Shown: positions 40,914 through 55,600 of the stretch, one piece after another
Layout of the letters: each line of letters opens with the position of its first letter
Numbering within the stretch: the first letter of the stretch is position 1
DNA from: Calliopsis andreniformis
Taxonomy: Eukaryota > Arthropoda > Insecta > Hymenoptera > Andrenidae
DNA: 64,000 bases
Reading direction: 5' to 3'
NCBI RefSeq assembly: GCF_051401765.1
Contig: NW_027480592.1
Span: 372,001-436,000 of the forward strand
Notes under the pieces: generated by a model
The model's database searches: none
What the model saw: only the letters and a program-made list of their open reading frames with translations
Told to the model about the DNA's origin: nothing
Position numbers and translations under genes: made by a program

Positions 40914-43900
40914 ATGATTACTACAGTTAGCATAACTATTACTATGATTATTACGACTATTATGACTGTTGCTATGATTATTATGGTTATTATTACGATT
41001 GTTATGATTGTTGTGGTTATTATGGCGATTACTATGATTATTATGGTTGATAGTGTGGTTCTTATGATTATCATTTATATTATTACGCCTATTATGGTTA
41101 TTATGGTTTTTATGGCTATTATAATGGTTATTATGATTGCTTCCAAGTTTATTATGGTTATTATTATGATTATTACGATTATTCTGTTTCATAGTGTGAT
41201 TATGACGAATATTATGATCATCACTAAGATTATTCTGGTGATTATGACTATAACGATCATTATGGTTATAATAACGATTATAAAGGTTATTTCCATGACA
41301 ATTCAGTTTATTACTACGATGTTATGATTATTACAGTTAGTATAACTATTACTATGATTATTGCGGCTATTATGATTGTTGCTATGATTATTATGATTAT
41401 TATTACGATTGTTATGATTCTTGTGGTTATTATGACGATTACTATGATTATTATGGCTGATAGTGTGGTTATTATGATTATTAGTTAGATTATTATGGCT
41501 GTTACGCTTATTATGGTTTTTATGTCCATCATAATGGTTATTATGATTGCTTCCAAGTTTATTATGGTTATTATTATGGTTACTATGATTATTATGTTTC
41601 GTAGTATGATTATGACGAATATTATGATCATCATAGAGATTATTTTGGTGATTATGACTAGTACGATTATTATGGCTATGATAACGATTATTAAGGTTAT
41701 TTCCATGATAATTCTGTTTATTATTTCGATGTTATGATTACTACAGTTAGCATAACTATTACTATGATTATTACGACTATTATGATTGTTGCTATGATTA
41801 TTATGATTATTATTACGCTTGTTATGATTCTTGTGGTTATTATGACGATTACTATGATTATTGTGGTTGATAGTGTGGTTATTATGATTATTATCTATAT
41901 TATTATGGCTGTTACGTTTATTATGGTTTTTATGGCCATCACAATGGTTATTATGATTGCTTCCATTTTTATTATGGTTATTATTATGGTTGTTATGATA
42001 GTTATGCTTCATAGTGTGATTATGACGAATGTTATGATCATCACTCAGATTATTCTGGTGGTTTTGCCAATGACGATTATTATGGCTATAATAACGATTA
42101 TTAATGTTATTTCCAAGGTAATTCTGTTTATTATTACGTTGTTATGATTATTACAGTTAGTATAACTATTACTATGATCATTACGGCTATTATGACTGTT
42201 GCTATGATTATTAGGATTGTTACAACGATTGTTATGATTGTTGTGGTTATAATGGCGGTTACTATGATTATTATGGTTGATAGTGTGGTTATTATGATTA
42301 TCATTTAGATTATCATGGCTATTATTATTATTATGGTTTTTATGGCTGTTACAATGGTAATTAAGATTGTTTCCACGTTTATTATTGTTATTACTATGAT
42401 TATTATTATTATTGTGTTTCTTAGTGTGATTATGATGATTATTATGGTCATCACTGAGATTATTATGGTGACTATAATTATTGCGATTTTTATGGCTACA
42501 ATAACGATTATTAAGGTTATTTCCATGATAATTCTGTTTATTATTTCGATGTTATGATTACTACAGTTAGCATAACTATTACTATGTTTATTACGACTAT
42601 TATGACTGTTGCAATGATTATTATGATGATTATTACGATTGTTATGATTGTTGTGGTTATTATGACGATTACTATGATTATTATGGTTGATAGTGTTGTT
42701 ATTACGATTATCATTTAGATTATTATGGCTGTTATTGTTATTATGGTTTTTATGGCTATTATAATGGTTATTATGACTGCTTCCAAGTTTATTATGGTTA
42801 TTATTATGATTATTATGATTATTATGTTTCATAGTGTGATTATGACGAATATTATGATCATCACTAAGATTATTCTAGTGGTTTTGACTATGACGATTAT
42901 TATGGCTGTAATAACGATTATTAATGTTATTTCCATGGTAATTCTGTTTATTATGGCGTTGTTATGATTATTAGAGTTAGTCTAACTATTACTATGATTA
43001 TTACGGCTATTATGACTGTTGCTACGATTATCATCGTTATTATTGTGATTGCTATGATTTTTGTGGTTATTATGAGGATTACTATGATTATTATGTTTGA
43101 TAGTGTGGTTATTATGATTATCATTTAGATTATTATGCCTATTACGATTATTATGGTTTTTATGGCCATTATAATGGTTATTATTATTGTTTCCACGTTT
43201 ATTGTGTTTCTTATTATGATTATTACGATTATTATGTTTCATAGTATGATTGTGACGAATATTATGATCATCACTAAGATTATTCTTGTGATTATGACTA
43301 TTACGATTGTTATGGCTATAATAACGATTATTAAGGTTATTTCCAAGGTAATTCTGTTTATTATTACGTTGTTGTGATTATTAGAGTTAGTCTAACTATT
43401 ACAACGGCTATTACGGCTATTATGACTGTTGCTATGATTATTATGATTATTATTACGATTGACATGATTGTTGTGGTTATTATGTCGATTACTATGATTA
43501 TTATGGTTGACAGAGTGGTTATTATGATTATCATTTAGATTATTATGGCTATTACTATTATTATGGCTTTCATTGCTATTATAATGGTTATTATGGTTGT
43601 TTCCAAGTTTATTATGGTTATTATTATGATTATTACGATTATTATGTTTCATAGTGTGATTATGACGAATATTATGATCATCACAAAGATTATTCTTGTG
43701 ATTATGACTATTACGGATATTATGGCTATAATAACGATTATTAAGGTTATTTCCATGATAATTCGGTTTATTATTTCGATGTTATGATTACTACAGTTAG
43801 CATAACTATTACTATGATTATTACGACTATTATGACTGTTGCTATGATTATTATGGTTATTATTACGATTGTTATGATTGTTGTGGTTATTATGACGATT

Positions 43901-46900
43901 ACTATGATTATTATGGTTGATAGTGTGGTTCTTATGATTAACATTTATATTATTACGCCTATTATGGTTATTATGGTTTTTATGGCTATTATAATGGTTA
44001 TTATGATTGCTTCCAAGTTTATTATGGTTATTATTATGATTATTACGATTATTCTGTTTCATAGTGTGATTATGACAAATATTATGATCATCACTAAGAT
44101 TATTCTGGTGATTATGACTATTACGATTATTATTGCTATAATAACGATTATTAAGGTTATTTCCATGATAATTCTGTTTATTATTTCGATGTTATGATTA
44201 CTACAGTTAGCATAACTATTACTATGATTATTACGGCCATTATGACTTTTGCTATGATTATTATGATTATTATTACAATTGTCATGATTGTTGTGGTTAT
44301 TATGACGATTACCATGATTATTATGGTTGACAGTGTGGTTATTATGATTATCATTTTGATTATTATGGCTATTATGGTTATTATGGTTTTTATGGCTATT
44401 ATAATGGTTATTATGATTGCTTCCAAGTTTATTATGGTTATTATTATGATTATTACGATTATTATGTTTCTTAGTGTGATTATGACAAATATTATGATCA
44501 TCACTAAGATTATTCTGGTGATTATGACTATTACGATTATTATTGCTATAATAACGATTATTAAGGTTATTTCCATGATAATTCTGTTTATTATTTCGAT
44601 GTTATGATTACTACAGTTAGCATAACTATTACTATGATTATTACGACCATTATGACTTTTGCTATGATTATTATGATTATTATTACAATCGTCATGATTG
44701 TTGTGGTTATTATGACGATTACTATGATTATTATGGTTGACAGTGTGGTTATTATGATTATCATTTAGATTATTATGGCTATTATGATTATTCTGGTTTT
44801 TATGGCTATCATAATGGTTATTATGATTGTTTCCAAGTTTATTATGGTTATTATTATGATTATTACGATTATTATGTTTCATAGTGTGATTATGAGGAAT
44901 ATTATGATCATCACTAAGATTATCCTGGTGATTATGACTATTACGATTATTATGGTTATAATAACGATTATAAAGGTTATTTCCATGAAAGTTCTGTTTA
45001 TTACCACGATGATATGATTATTACAGTTAGTATAACTATTACCATGCTTATTGCGGCTATTGTGATTGTTGCTTCGATTATTATAATTATTATTACGATT
45101 GTTATGATTGTTGTGGTTATTAGCACGATTACTATGATTATTATGTTTGATAGTGTGGTTATTATGATTATCATTTAGATTATTATGCCTATTACGGTTA
45201 TTATGGTTGTTATGGCTATTATAATCTTTATTATGGATGCTTCTAAGTTTATTATGGTTATTATTATGATTATTATGATTATTATGGTTCCTAGTACGAT
45301 TATGACGAATATTATGATCATCACTAAGATTATTCTGGTGGTTTTGACTATGACGATTATTATGGCTATAATAACGATTATTAATGTTATTTCCAAGGTT
45401 ATTCTGTTTATTGTTACGTTGTTATGATGATAAGAGTTAGTCTAACTATTGCTACGATTATTACGGCTATTATGACTGTTGCTACGATTATCTGAGTTAT
45501 TATTATGATTGTTATGATTTTTGTGGTTCTTATGACGGTTACTATGATTATTATGTTTGATAGTATGGTTATTATTATTATCATTCAGATTATTATGGCT
45601 ATTACGATTATTAGGGTTTTTATGGCCATTATAATGGTTATTAGGATTGTTTCCAAGTTCATTATGGTTCTTATCATGATTATTACGATTATTATGTTTC
45701 ATAGTATGATTATGACGTATGTTACGATCATCACTCAGATTATTCTGGTGATTATGTCTATCACTAATGTTACTGCTATAATAACGATTATTAAGGTTAT
45801 TTCCATGATAATTCTGTGTATTATTTCGATGTTATGATTACTACAGTTAGCATAACTATTACTATGATTATTACGACCATTATGACTGTTGCTATGATTA
45901 TTATGATTATTATTACGATTGTTATGATTGTTGTGGTTATTAGGACGATTACTATGATTATTAAGTTTGATAGTGTGGTTATTATGATTATCATTTAGAT
46001 TATTATGCCTATTATGGTTATTATGGTTGTTATGGCTATTATAATCTTTATTATGGATGCTTCTAAGTTTATTATGGTTATTATTATGATTATTATGATT
46101 ATTATGTTTCATAGTATGTTTGTGACGAATATTATGATCATCACTAAGATTATTCTGGTGGTTTTGACTATGACGATTATTATGGGTATAACAACGATTA
46201 TTAATGTTATTTTCAAGGTAATTCTGTTTATTATTACGTTGTTATGATTATTAGAGTTAGTCTAACTATTACTACTATTATTACGGCTAATATGATTGTT
46301 GCTACGATTATCATAGTTATTATTATGATTGTTACGATTTTTGTGGCTATTATGACGTTTACTATCATTATTATGGTTGATAGTATGGTTATTATGATTA
46401 TCATGCAGGTTATTATGGCTATTACGATTATTATGGTTTTTATGGCCATTATAATGGTTATTATGATTGTTTCCAAGTTTATTATGGTTCTTATTATGAT
46501 GATTATGATTATTATGTTTCATAGTATGATTATGACGAATATTATGATCATCACAAAGATTATTTTGGTGATTATGACTATTACGATTATTACGGCTATG
46601 ATAACGATTATTAAGGTTATTTCCATGATAATTCTGTTTATTATTTCGATGTTATGATTACTACAGTTAGCAGAACTATTACTACGTTTATTACGACTAT
46701 TATGACTGTTGCTATGATTATTACGGTTGTTATTACGATTGTCATGATTGTTGTGGTTATTATGTCGATTACTATGATTATTATGGTTGACAGTGTGGCT
46801 ATTATGATTATCATTTAGATTATTATGGCTATTACTATTATTATGGTTTTCATTGCTATTATAATGGTTATTATGGTTGTTGCCAAGTTTATTATCGTTA

Positions 46901-47063
46901 TGATTATGATTATAACGATTATTATGTTTCATAGTGTGATTATGACGAATATTATGATCATCACTAAGATTATTCTGGTGATTATGACTATTACGATTAT
47001 TATGGTTATAATAACGGTTATAAAGGTTATTTCCATGATAATTCTGTTTATTATTTCGATGTT
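40914..47063 (+). repeat. Fifteen standard-length units
   Basis: Units start every 410 bp from 40914 to 46654. The 41324 unit is a hybrid of the 21424 and 22393 types, switching between 41600 and 41632. At 43374 the junction is GTG, as at 6482. Units 44604-45423 have no counterpart in copy 1 but match 31714-32533. The 45014 unit is a collapsed long-type unit (GGTTCCTAGTACG). From 45424 the block follows 7712 onward (offset 37712). Confidence 0.93.
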
Positions 47064-47472
47064 ATGATTACTACAGTTAGCATATATATTACTATGATTA
47101 TTACGCTACTATGACTGTTGTTATGATTAGTATGCTTATTATTACGATTGTTATGATTGTTGTGGTTATTATGACGATTACTATGATTATTATGGTTGAT
47201 AGTGTGGTTATTATGATTATTATCTAGATTATTATGGCTGTTACGTTTATTATGGTTTTTATGGCCAGCACAATGGTTATTATGATTGCTTCCAAGTTTA
47301 TTATTGTTATTACTATGGTTATTATGATTATTATGTGTCATAGTATGATTATGACGAATACTATGATCATCACTAAGATTATTCTGGTGGTTTTGACTAT
47401 GACGATTATTATGGCTATAATAACGATTATTAATGTTATTTTCAAGGTAATTCTGTTTATTATTACGTTGTT
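47064..47472 (+). repeat. Divergent 409-bp unit
   Basis: Counterpart of 9352-9760, with the same ACGCTACTATGAC deletion and GCATATATATTACT at the dyad site. Confidence 0.93.
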
Positions 47473-48292
47473 ATGATTATTAGAGTTAGTCTAACTATTA
47501 CTACGATTATTACGGCTAATATGATTGTTGCTACGATTATCATAGTTATTATTATGATTGTTATGATTTTTGTGGCTATTATGACGTTTACTATCATTAT
47601 TATGGTTGATAGTATGGTTATTATGATTATCATGCGGGTTATTATGGCTATTACGATTATTATGGTTTTTATGGCCATTATGATGGTTATTCTGACTGTT
47701 TCCAAGTTTATTATGGTTATTATTATGATTATTACGATTATTATGTTTCATAGTGTGATTATGACGAATATTATGATCATCAGTAAGATTATTCTGGTGA
47801 TTATGACTATTACGATTATTATGGTTATCATAACGATTATTAAGGTTATTTCTATGATAATTCTGTTTATTATTTCGATGTTATGATTACTACAGTTAGC
47901 ATAACTATTACTACGATTATTACGACTATTATGACTGTTGCTATGATTATTACGATTATTATTACGATTGTCATGATTGTTGTGGATATTATGACGATTA
48001 CTATGATTATTCTGGTTGACAGTGTTGTTATTAAGATTATCATTTAGATTATTATTGCTATTATGATTATTATGGTTTTTATGGCCATTATATTGGTTAT
48101 TATGATTCTTTCCAGGTTTATTATGGTTCTTATTATGATTATTATGGTTATTATGTTTCATAGTATGATTGTGACGTATATTATCATAATCACTAAGATT
48201 ATTTTGGTGATTATGCCTATTACGATTATTATGGCTATAATAACGATTATTAAGGTTATTTCCATGATAATTCTGTTTATTGTTATGATGTT
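47473..48292 (+). repeat. Two standard-length units, the second a hybrid
   Basis: Units start at 47473 and 47883. The 47883 unit starts like 10171 (ATTACGATTATTATTACG, GATTGTCATGATTG). Near 47985 it changes to the 13451 type (GTGGATATTATGACG, ATTCTGGTTGACAGTGTTG). The change equals loss of eight units (3280 bp) relative to copy 1. Confidence 0.92.
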
Positions 48293-48851
48293 ATGATTAT
48301 TACAGTTAGTATAACTATTACTATGACTATTACGACTATTATAACTGTTGCTATGATTATTATGATTATTATTACGATTGTTATGATTGTTGTGGTTATT
48401 ATGACGATTACAATGATTATTATGGTTGATAGTGTGGTTATTATGATTATCATTTAGATTATTATGCCTATTATGGTTATTATGGTTTTTATGGCCATTA
48501 TAATGGTTATTATGATCGTTTTCAAGTTCATTATGGTTATAATTATAATTATTACGATTATTGTGGTTCCTAGTACGATTATGACAAATATTATGATCAT
48601 CACTGAGATTATAACGGCTATTATGATTAATATGGTTTTTATGGCTATCATAATGGTTATTCCGATTTTTCCAGGTTTATTATGGTTATTATTATGATTA
48701 TTATGATCATTATGTTTTATAGTATGATTATGACGCATATTATGATCATCACTAAGATTATTCTGGTGATTATGACTATTACGATTATTATGGCTATGAT
48801 AACGATTATTAAGGTTATTTCCATGATAATTCTGTTTATTATTTCGATGTT
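48293..48851 (+). repeat. Long unit, beta subclass, 559 bp
   Basis: Third beta unit. It has ATCACTGAGATTATAACGG near 48602, where the other copies have CACTAAG. Confidence 0.94.
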
Positions 48852-49261
48852 ATGATTACTACAGTTAGCAGAACTATTACTACGTTTATTACGACTATTA
48901 TGTCTGTTGCTATGATTATTACGATTGTTATTACGATTGTCATGGTTGTTGTGGTTATTATGTCGATTACTATGATTATTATGGTTGATAGTGTGGCTAT
49001 TATGATTATCATTTAGATTATTATGGCTATTACTATTATTATGGTTTTTATGTCCATCATAATGGTTATTATGATTGCTTCCAAGTTTATTATGGTTATT
49101 ATTATGGTTACTATGATTATTATGTTTCGTAGTATGATTATGACGAATATTAGGATCATCACTAAGATTATTCTGGTGGTTTTGACTATTACGATTATTA
49201 TGGTTGTAATAACGGTTATAAAGGTTATTTCCATGAAAGTTCTGTTTATTACTACGATGAT
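48852..49261 (+). repeat. Standard 410-bp unit
   Basis: Counterpart of 14420 and 27872 (GCAGAACTATTACTACG; ATGTCTGTTGC). Confidence 0.93.
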
Positions 49262-49502
49262 ATGATTGTTACAGTTAGTATAACTATTACTATGCTAATT
49301 GCGGCTATTGTGATTGTTGCTATGATTATTAGGATTATTGCTACGATTGTTGTGATTGTTGTGGTTATTATGGCGGTTACTATGATTATTATGGTTGATA
49401 GTTTGGTTATTATAATTATCATTCAGATTACTACGGCTATTATGATTATTGTGGTTTTTATGGCTATTACAATGGTAATTATGATTGTTTCCACGTTTAT
49501 TA

Positions 49503-49540
<38 letters not shown>

Positions 49541-49680
49541 GTGTTTCTTAGTATGATTATGATGATTATTATGGTCATCACTGAGATTATTATGGTGATT
49601 ATGACTATTACGATTATTATGGCTATAATAACGATTATTAAGGTTATTTCCATGATAATTCTGTTTATTATTTCGATGTT
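49262..49680 (+). repeat. 419-bp unit with the longest ATT expansion
   Basis: Positions 49506-49540 read TT followed by eleven uninterrupted ATT triplets. This is two more than at 28526-28554 and near 58683-58711. It is the only 419-bp unit in the window. Confidence 0.93.
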
Positions 49681-52600
49681 ATGATTACTACAGTTACCAT
49701 AACTATTCCTATGATTATTACGACTATTATGACCTTTGCTATGATTATTATGATTATTATTACAATTGTCATGATTCTTGTGGTTATTATGACGATTACC
49801 ATGATTATTATGGTTGACAGTGTGGTTATTATGATTATCATTTATATTATTACGCCTATTATGGTTATTATGGTTGTTATGGCTATTATAATCTTTATTA
49901 TGGATGCTTCTAAGTTTATTATGGTTATTATTATGATTATTATGATTATTATGTTTCGTAGTATGATTATGACGAATATTATGATCATCACTAAGATTAT
50001 TCTGGTGGTTTTGACTATGACGATTATTATGGCTGTAATAACGGTTATTAATGTTATTTCCATGGTAATTCTGTTTATTATGACGTTGTTATGATTATTA
50101 GAGTTAGTCTAACTATTACTATGATTATTACGGCTATTATGACTGTTGCTACGATTATCTGAGTTATTATTATGATTGTTATGATTTTTGTGGTTCTTAT
50201 GTCGGTTACTATGATTATTATGTTTGATAGTATGGTTATTTTGATTATCATTCAGATTATTATGGCTATTACGATTATTAGGGTTTTTATGGCCATTATA
50301 ATGGTTATTAGGATTGTTTCCAAGTTTATTATGGTTCTGATCATGATTATTATGATTATTATGTTTCATAGTATGATTATGACGTATGTTATGATCATCA
50401 CTCAGATTATTCTGGTGATTATGTCTATCACTAATGTTACTGCTATAATAATGATTATTAAGGCTATTTCGATGATTATTCTGTTTATCATAACGATGTT
50501 ATGATTATTACAGTTAGTATAACTATTGCTATGATCATTACGGCTATTATGATTGTTGCTATGATTATTAGGATTGTTACAACGATTGTTATGATTGTTG
50601 TGGTTATAATGGCGGTTACTATGATTATTATGGTTGATAGTGTGGTTATTATGATTATCATTTAGATTATTATGGCTATTATTATTATTATGGTTTTTAT
50701 GGCTGTTACGATGGTAATTAAGATTGTTTCCACGTTTATTATTGTTATTACTATGATTATTATTATTATTGTGTTTCTTAGTGTAATTATTATGATTATT
50801 ATGGTCATCACTGAGATTATTATGGTGACTATGATTATTGCGATTTTTATGGCTATAATAACGATTATTAAGGTTATCTCCATGATAATTCTGTTTATTA
50901 TTTCGATGTTATGATTGCTACAGTTAGCATTACTATTACTATGATTATTACGACTATTATGACTGTTGCTATGATTATTATGGTTATTATTACGATTGTT
51001 ATGATTGTTGTGGTTATTAGGACGATTACTATGATTATTATGTTTGATAGTGTGGTTATTATGATTATCATTTAGATTATTATGGCTATTACGATTATTA
51101 TGGTTTTTATGGCCATTATAATGGTTATTATTATTGTTTCCAAGTTTATTATGGTTCTTATTATGATTATTATGATTATTATGTTTCATAGTATGATTAT
51201 GACGTATATTATCATAATCACTAAGATTATTTTGGTGATTATGACTATTACGATTATTACGGCTATGATAACGATTATAAAGGTTATTTCCATGATAATT
51301 CTGTTTATTATTTCGATGTTATGATTATTACAGTTGGTATAACTATTACTATGATTATTGCGGCTATTATGATTGTTGCTATGATTAGTATGATTATTAT
51401 TACGATTGTTATGATTCTTGTGGTTATTATGACGTTTACTATGATTATTATGGTTGATAGTAAGGTTATTATGATTATCATGCAGATTATTATGGCTATT
51501 ACGATTATTATGGTTTTTATGTCCATCATAATGGTTATTATGATTGCTTCCAAGTTTATTATGGTTATTATTATGGTTACTATGATTATTATGTTTCATA
51601 GTATGATTATGACGATTATTATGATCATCACTAAGATTATTCTGGTGGCTTTGTCTATGACGATTATTATGGCTATAATAACGATTATTAATGTTGTTTC
51701 CAAGGTAATTCTGTTTATTATTACGTTGTTATGATTACTAGAGTTAGTCTAACTATTATTACGGCTATTACGGCTATTATGATTGCTGCTACGATTATCA
51801 TAGTTATTATTATGATTGTTATGATTGTTGTGGTTATTATGACGATTACTATGATTATAATGGTTGATAGTATGGTTATTGTGATTATCATGCAGATTAT
51901 TATGGCTATTATTATTATTATGGTTTTTATGTCCATTATAATGGTTATTATGATCGTTTTCAAGTTTATTATGGCTATTATTATGATTATTACGATTATT
52001 ATGTTTCATAGTGTGATTATGACGAATATTATGATCATCACTAAGATTATTCTGGTGATTATGACTATTACGATTATTATGGTTATAATAACGATTATAA
52101 AGGTTATTTCCGTGAAAGTTCTGTTTATTACTACGATGATATGATTATTACAGTTAGCATATCTATTACTATGATTATTACGACTATTATGACTGTTGCT
52201 ATGATTATTATGGTTATTATTACGATTGTTATGATTGTTGTGGTTATTATGACGATTACTATGATTATTATGGTTGATAGTGTGGTTATTATGATTATCA
52301 TTTAAATTACTATGCCTATTATGGTTATTATGGTTTTTATGGCTATTATAATGGTTATTATTATTGCTTCCAAGTGTATTATGGTTATTATTATGATTAT
52401 TACGATTATTATGTTTCATAGTGTGATTATGACGAATATTATGATCATCCCTAAGATTATTCTGGTGATTATGACTATTACGATTATTATGGCTATAATA
52501 GCGATTATTAAGGTTATTTCCATGATAATTCTGTTTATTATTTCGATGTTATGGTTACTACAGTTAGCATAACTATTACTATGATTATTACGACTATTAT

Positions 52601-55600
52601 GACTGTTGCTATGATTATTATGATTTTTATTACGATTGTTATGATTGTTGTGGATATTTTGACGATTACTATGATTATTCTGGCTGACAGTGTGGTTATT
52701 AAGATTATCATTTAGATTATTATGGCTATTATGATTATTCTGGTTTTTATGGCCATTATAATGGTTATTATTATTGTTTCCAAGTTTATTATGGTTCTTA
52801 TTATGATTATTATGGTTATTATGTTTCATAGTATGATTATGACGTATATTATCATAATCACTCAGATTATTCTGGTGATTATGTCTATCGCTAATGTTAC
52901 TGCTATAATAATGATTATTAAGGCTATTTCGATGATTATTCTGTTTATCATAACGATGTTATGATTATTACAGTTAGTATAACTATTGCTATGATCATTA
53001 CGGCTATTATGATTGTTGCTATGATTATTAGGATTGTTACAACGATTGTTACGATTGTTGTGGTTATAATGGCGGTTACTATGATTATTATGGTTGATAG
53101 TGTGGTTATTATGATTATCATTTAGATTATTATGGCTATTATTATTATTATGGTTTTTATGGCTGTTACAATGGTAATTAAGATTGTTTCCACGTTTATT
53201 ATTGTTATTATTATGATTACTATTATTATTGTGTTTCTTAGTGTAATTATTATGATTATTATGGTCATCACTGAGATTATTATGGTGACTATGATTATTG
53301 CGATTTTTATGGCTATAATAACGATTATTAAGGTTATTTCCATGATAATTCTGTTTATTATTTCGATGTTATGATTACTACAGTTAGCATAACTATTACT
53401 ATGATTATTACGACCAGTATGACTGTTGCTATGATTATTATGATTATTATTACGATTGTTATGATTGTTGTGGTTATTAGGACGATTACTATGATTATTA
53501 TGTTTGATAGTGTGGTTATTATGATTATCATTTAGATTATTATGGCTATTACGATTATTATGGTTTTTATGGCCATTATAATGGTTATTATTATTGTTTC
53601 CAAGTTTATTATGGTTCTTATTATGATTATTATGATTATTATGTTTCATAGTATGATTATGACGTATATTATCATAATCACTAAGATTATTTTGGTGATT
53701 ATGACTATTACGATTATTACGGCTATGATAACTATTATAAAGGTTATTTCCATGATAATTCTGTTTATTATTTCGATGTTATGATTATTACAGTTGGTAT
53801 AACTATTACTATGATTATTGCGGCTATTATGATTGTTGCTATGATTATTATGATTATTATTACGATTGTTATGATTCTTGTGGTTATTATGACGTTTACT
53901 ATGATTATTATGGTTGATAGTAAGGTTATTATGATTATCATGCAGATTATTATGGCTATTACGATTATTATGGTTTTTATGTCCATCATAATGGTTATTA
54001 TGATTGCTTCCAAGTTTATTATGGTTATTATTATGGTTACTATGATTATTATGTTTCATAGTATGATTATGACGATTATTATGATCATCACTAAGATTAT
54101 TCTGGTGGCTTTGTCTATGACGATTATTATGGCTATAATAACGATTATTAATGTTGTTTCCAAGGTAATTCTGTTTATTATTACGTTGTTATGATTACTA
54201 GAGTTAGTCTAACTATTATTACGGCTATTACGGCTATTATGATTGCTGCTACGATTATCATAGTTATTATTATGATTGTTATGATTGTTGTGGTTATTAT
54301 GACGATTACTATGATTATAATGGTTGATAGTATGGTTATTGTGATTATCATGCAGATTATTATGGCTATTATTATTATTATGGTTTTTATGTCCATTATA
54401 ATGGTTATTATGATCGTTTTCAAGTTTATTATGGCTATTATTATGATTATTACGATTATTATGTTTCATAGTGTGATTATGACGAATATTATGATCATCA
54501 CTAAGATTATTCTGGTGATTATGACTATTACGATTATTATGGTTATAATAACGATTATAAAGGTTATTTCCGTGAAAGTTCTGTTTATTACTACGATGAT
54601 ATGATTATTACAGTTAGCATATCTATTACTATGATTATTACGACTATTATGACTGTTGCTATGATTATTATGGTTATTATTACGATTGTTATGATTGTTG
54701 TGGTTATTATGACGATTACTATGATTATTATGGTTGATAGTGTGGTTATTATGATTATCATTTAAATTACTATGCCTATTATGGTTATTATGGTTTTTAT
54801 GGCTATTATAATGGTTATTATTATTGCTTCCAAGTGTATTATGGTTATTATTATGATTATTACGATTATTATGTTTCATAGTGTGATTATGACGAATATT
54901 ATGATCATCCCTAAGATTATTCTGGTGATTATGACTATTACGATTATTATGGCTATAATAGCGATTATTAAGGTTATTTCCATGATAATTCTGTTTATTA
55001 TTTCGATGTTATGGTTACTACAGTTAGCATAACTATTACTATGATTATTACGACTATTATGACTGTTGCTATGATTATTATGATTTTTATTACGATTGTT
55101 ATGATTGTTGTGGATATTTTGACGATTACTATGATTATTCTGGCTGACAGTGTGGTTATTAAGATTATCATTTAGATTATTATGGCTATTATGATTATTC
55201 TGGTTTTTATGGCCATTATAATGGTTATTATTATTGTTTCCAAGTTTATTATGGTTCTTATTATGATTATTATGGTTATTATGTTTCATAGTATGATTAT
55301 GACGTATATTATCATAATCACTAAGATTATTTTGGTGATTATGACTATTACGATTATTATGGCTATAATAACGATTATTAAGGTTATTTCCATGATAATT
55401 CTGTTTATTATTTCGATGTTATGATTAGTACAGTTAGCATAACTATTACTATGATTATTACGACTATAATGACTGTTGCTATGATTATTATCGTTATTAT
55501 TACGATTGTTGTGATTGTTGTGGTTATTATGACGATTACTATGATTATAATGGTTGATAGTGTGGTTATTATGATTATCATTTATATTATTATGCCTACT

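Noticed and set aside
44181..44882. 233-codon minus-strand ORF, the longest in the window, starting Asn/His-rich and turning Ile-rich
   Set aside because: It spans nearly two units and changes composition where the triplet phase slips at the junction. AAT/CAT triplets read as Asn/His and the shifted ATA/ATC as Ile. Homologous positions in other units carry stops. It is a low-complexity artefact.
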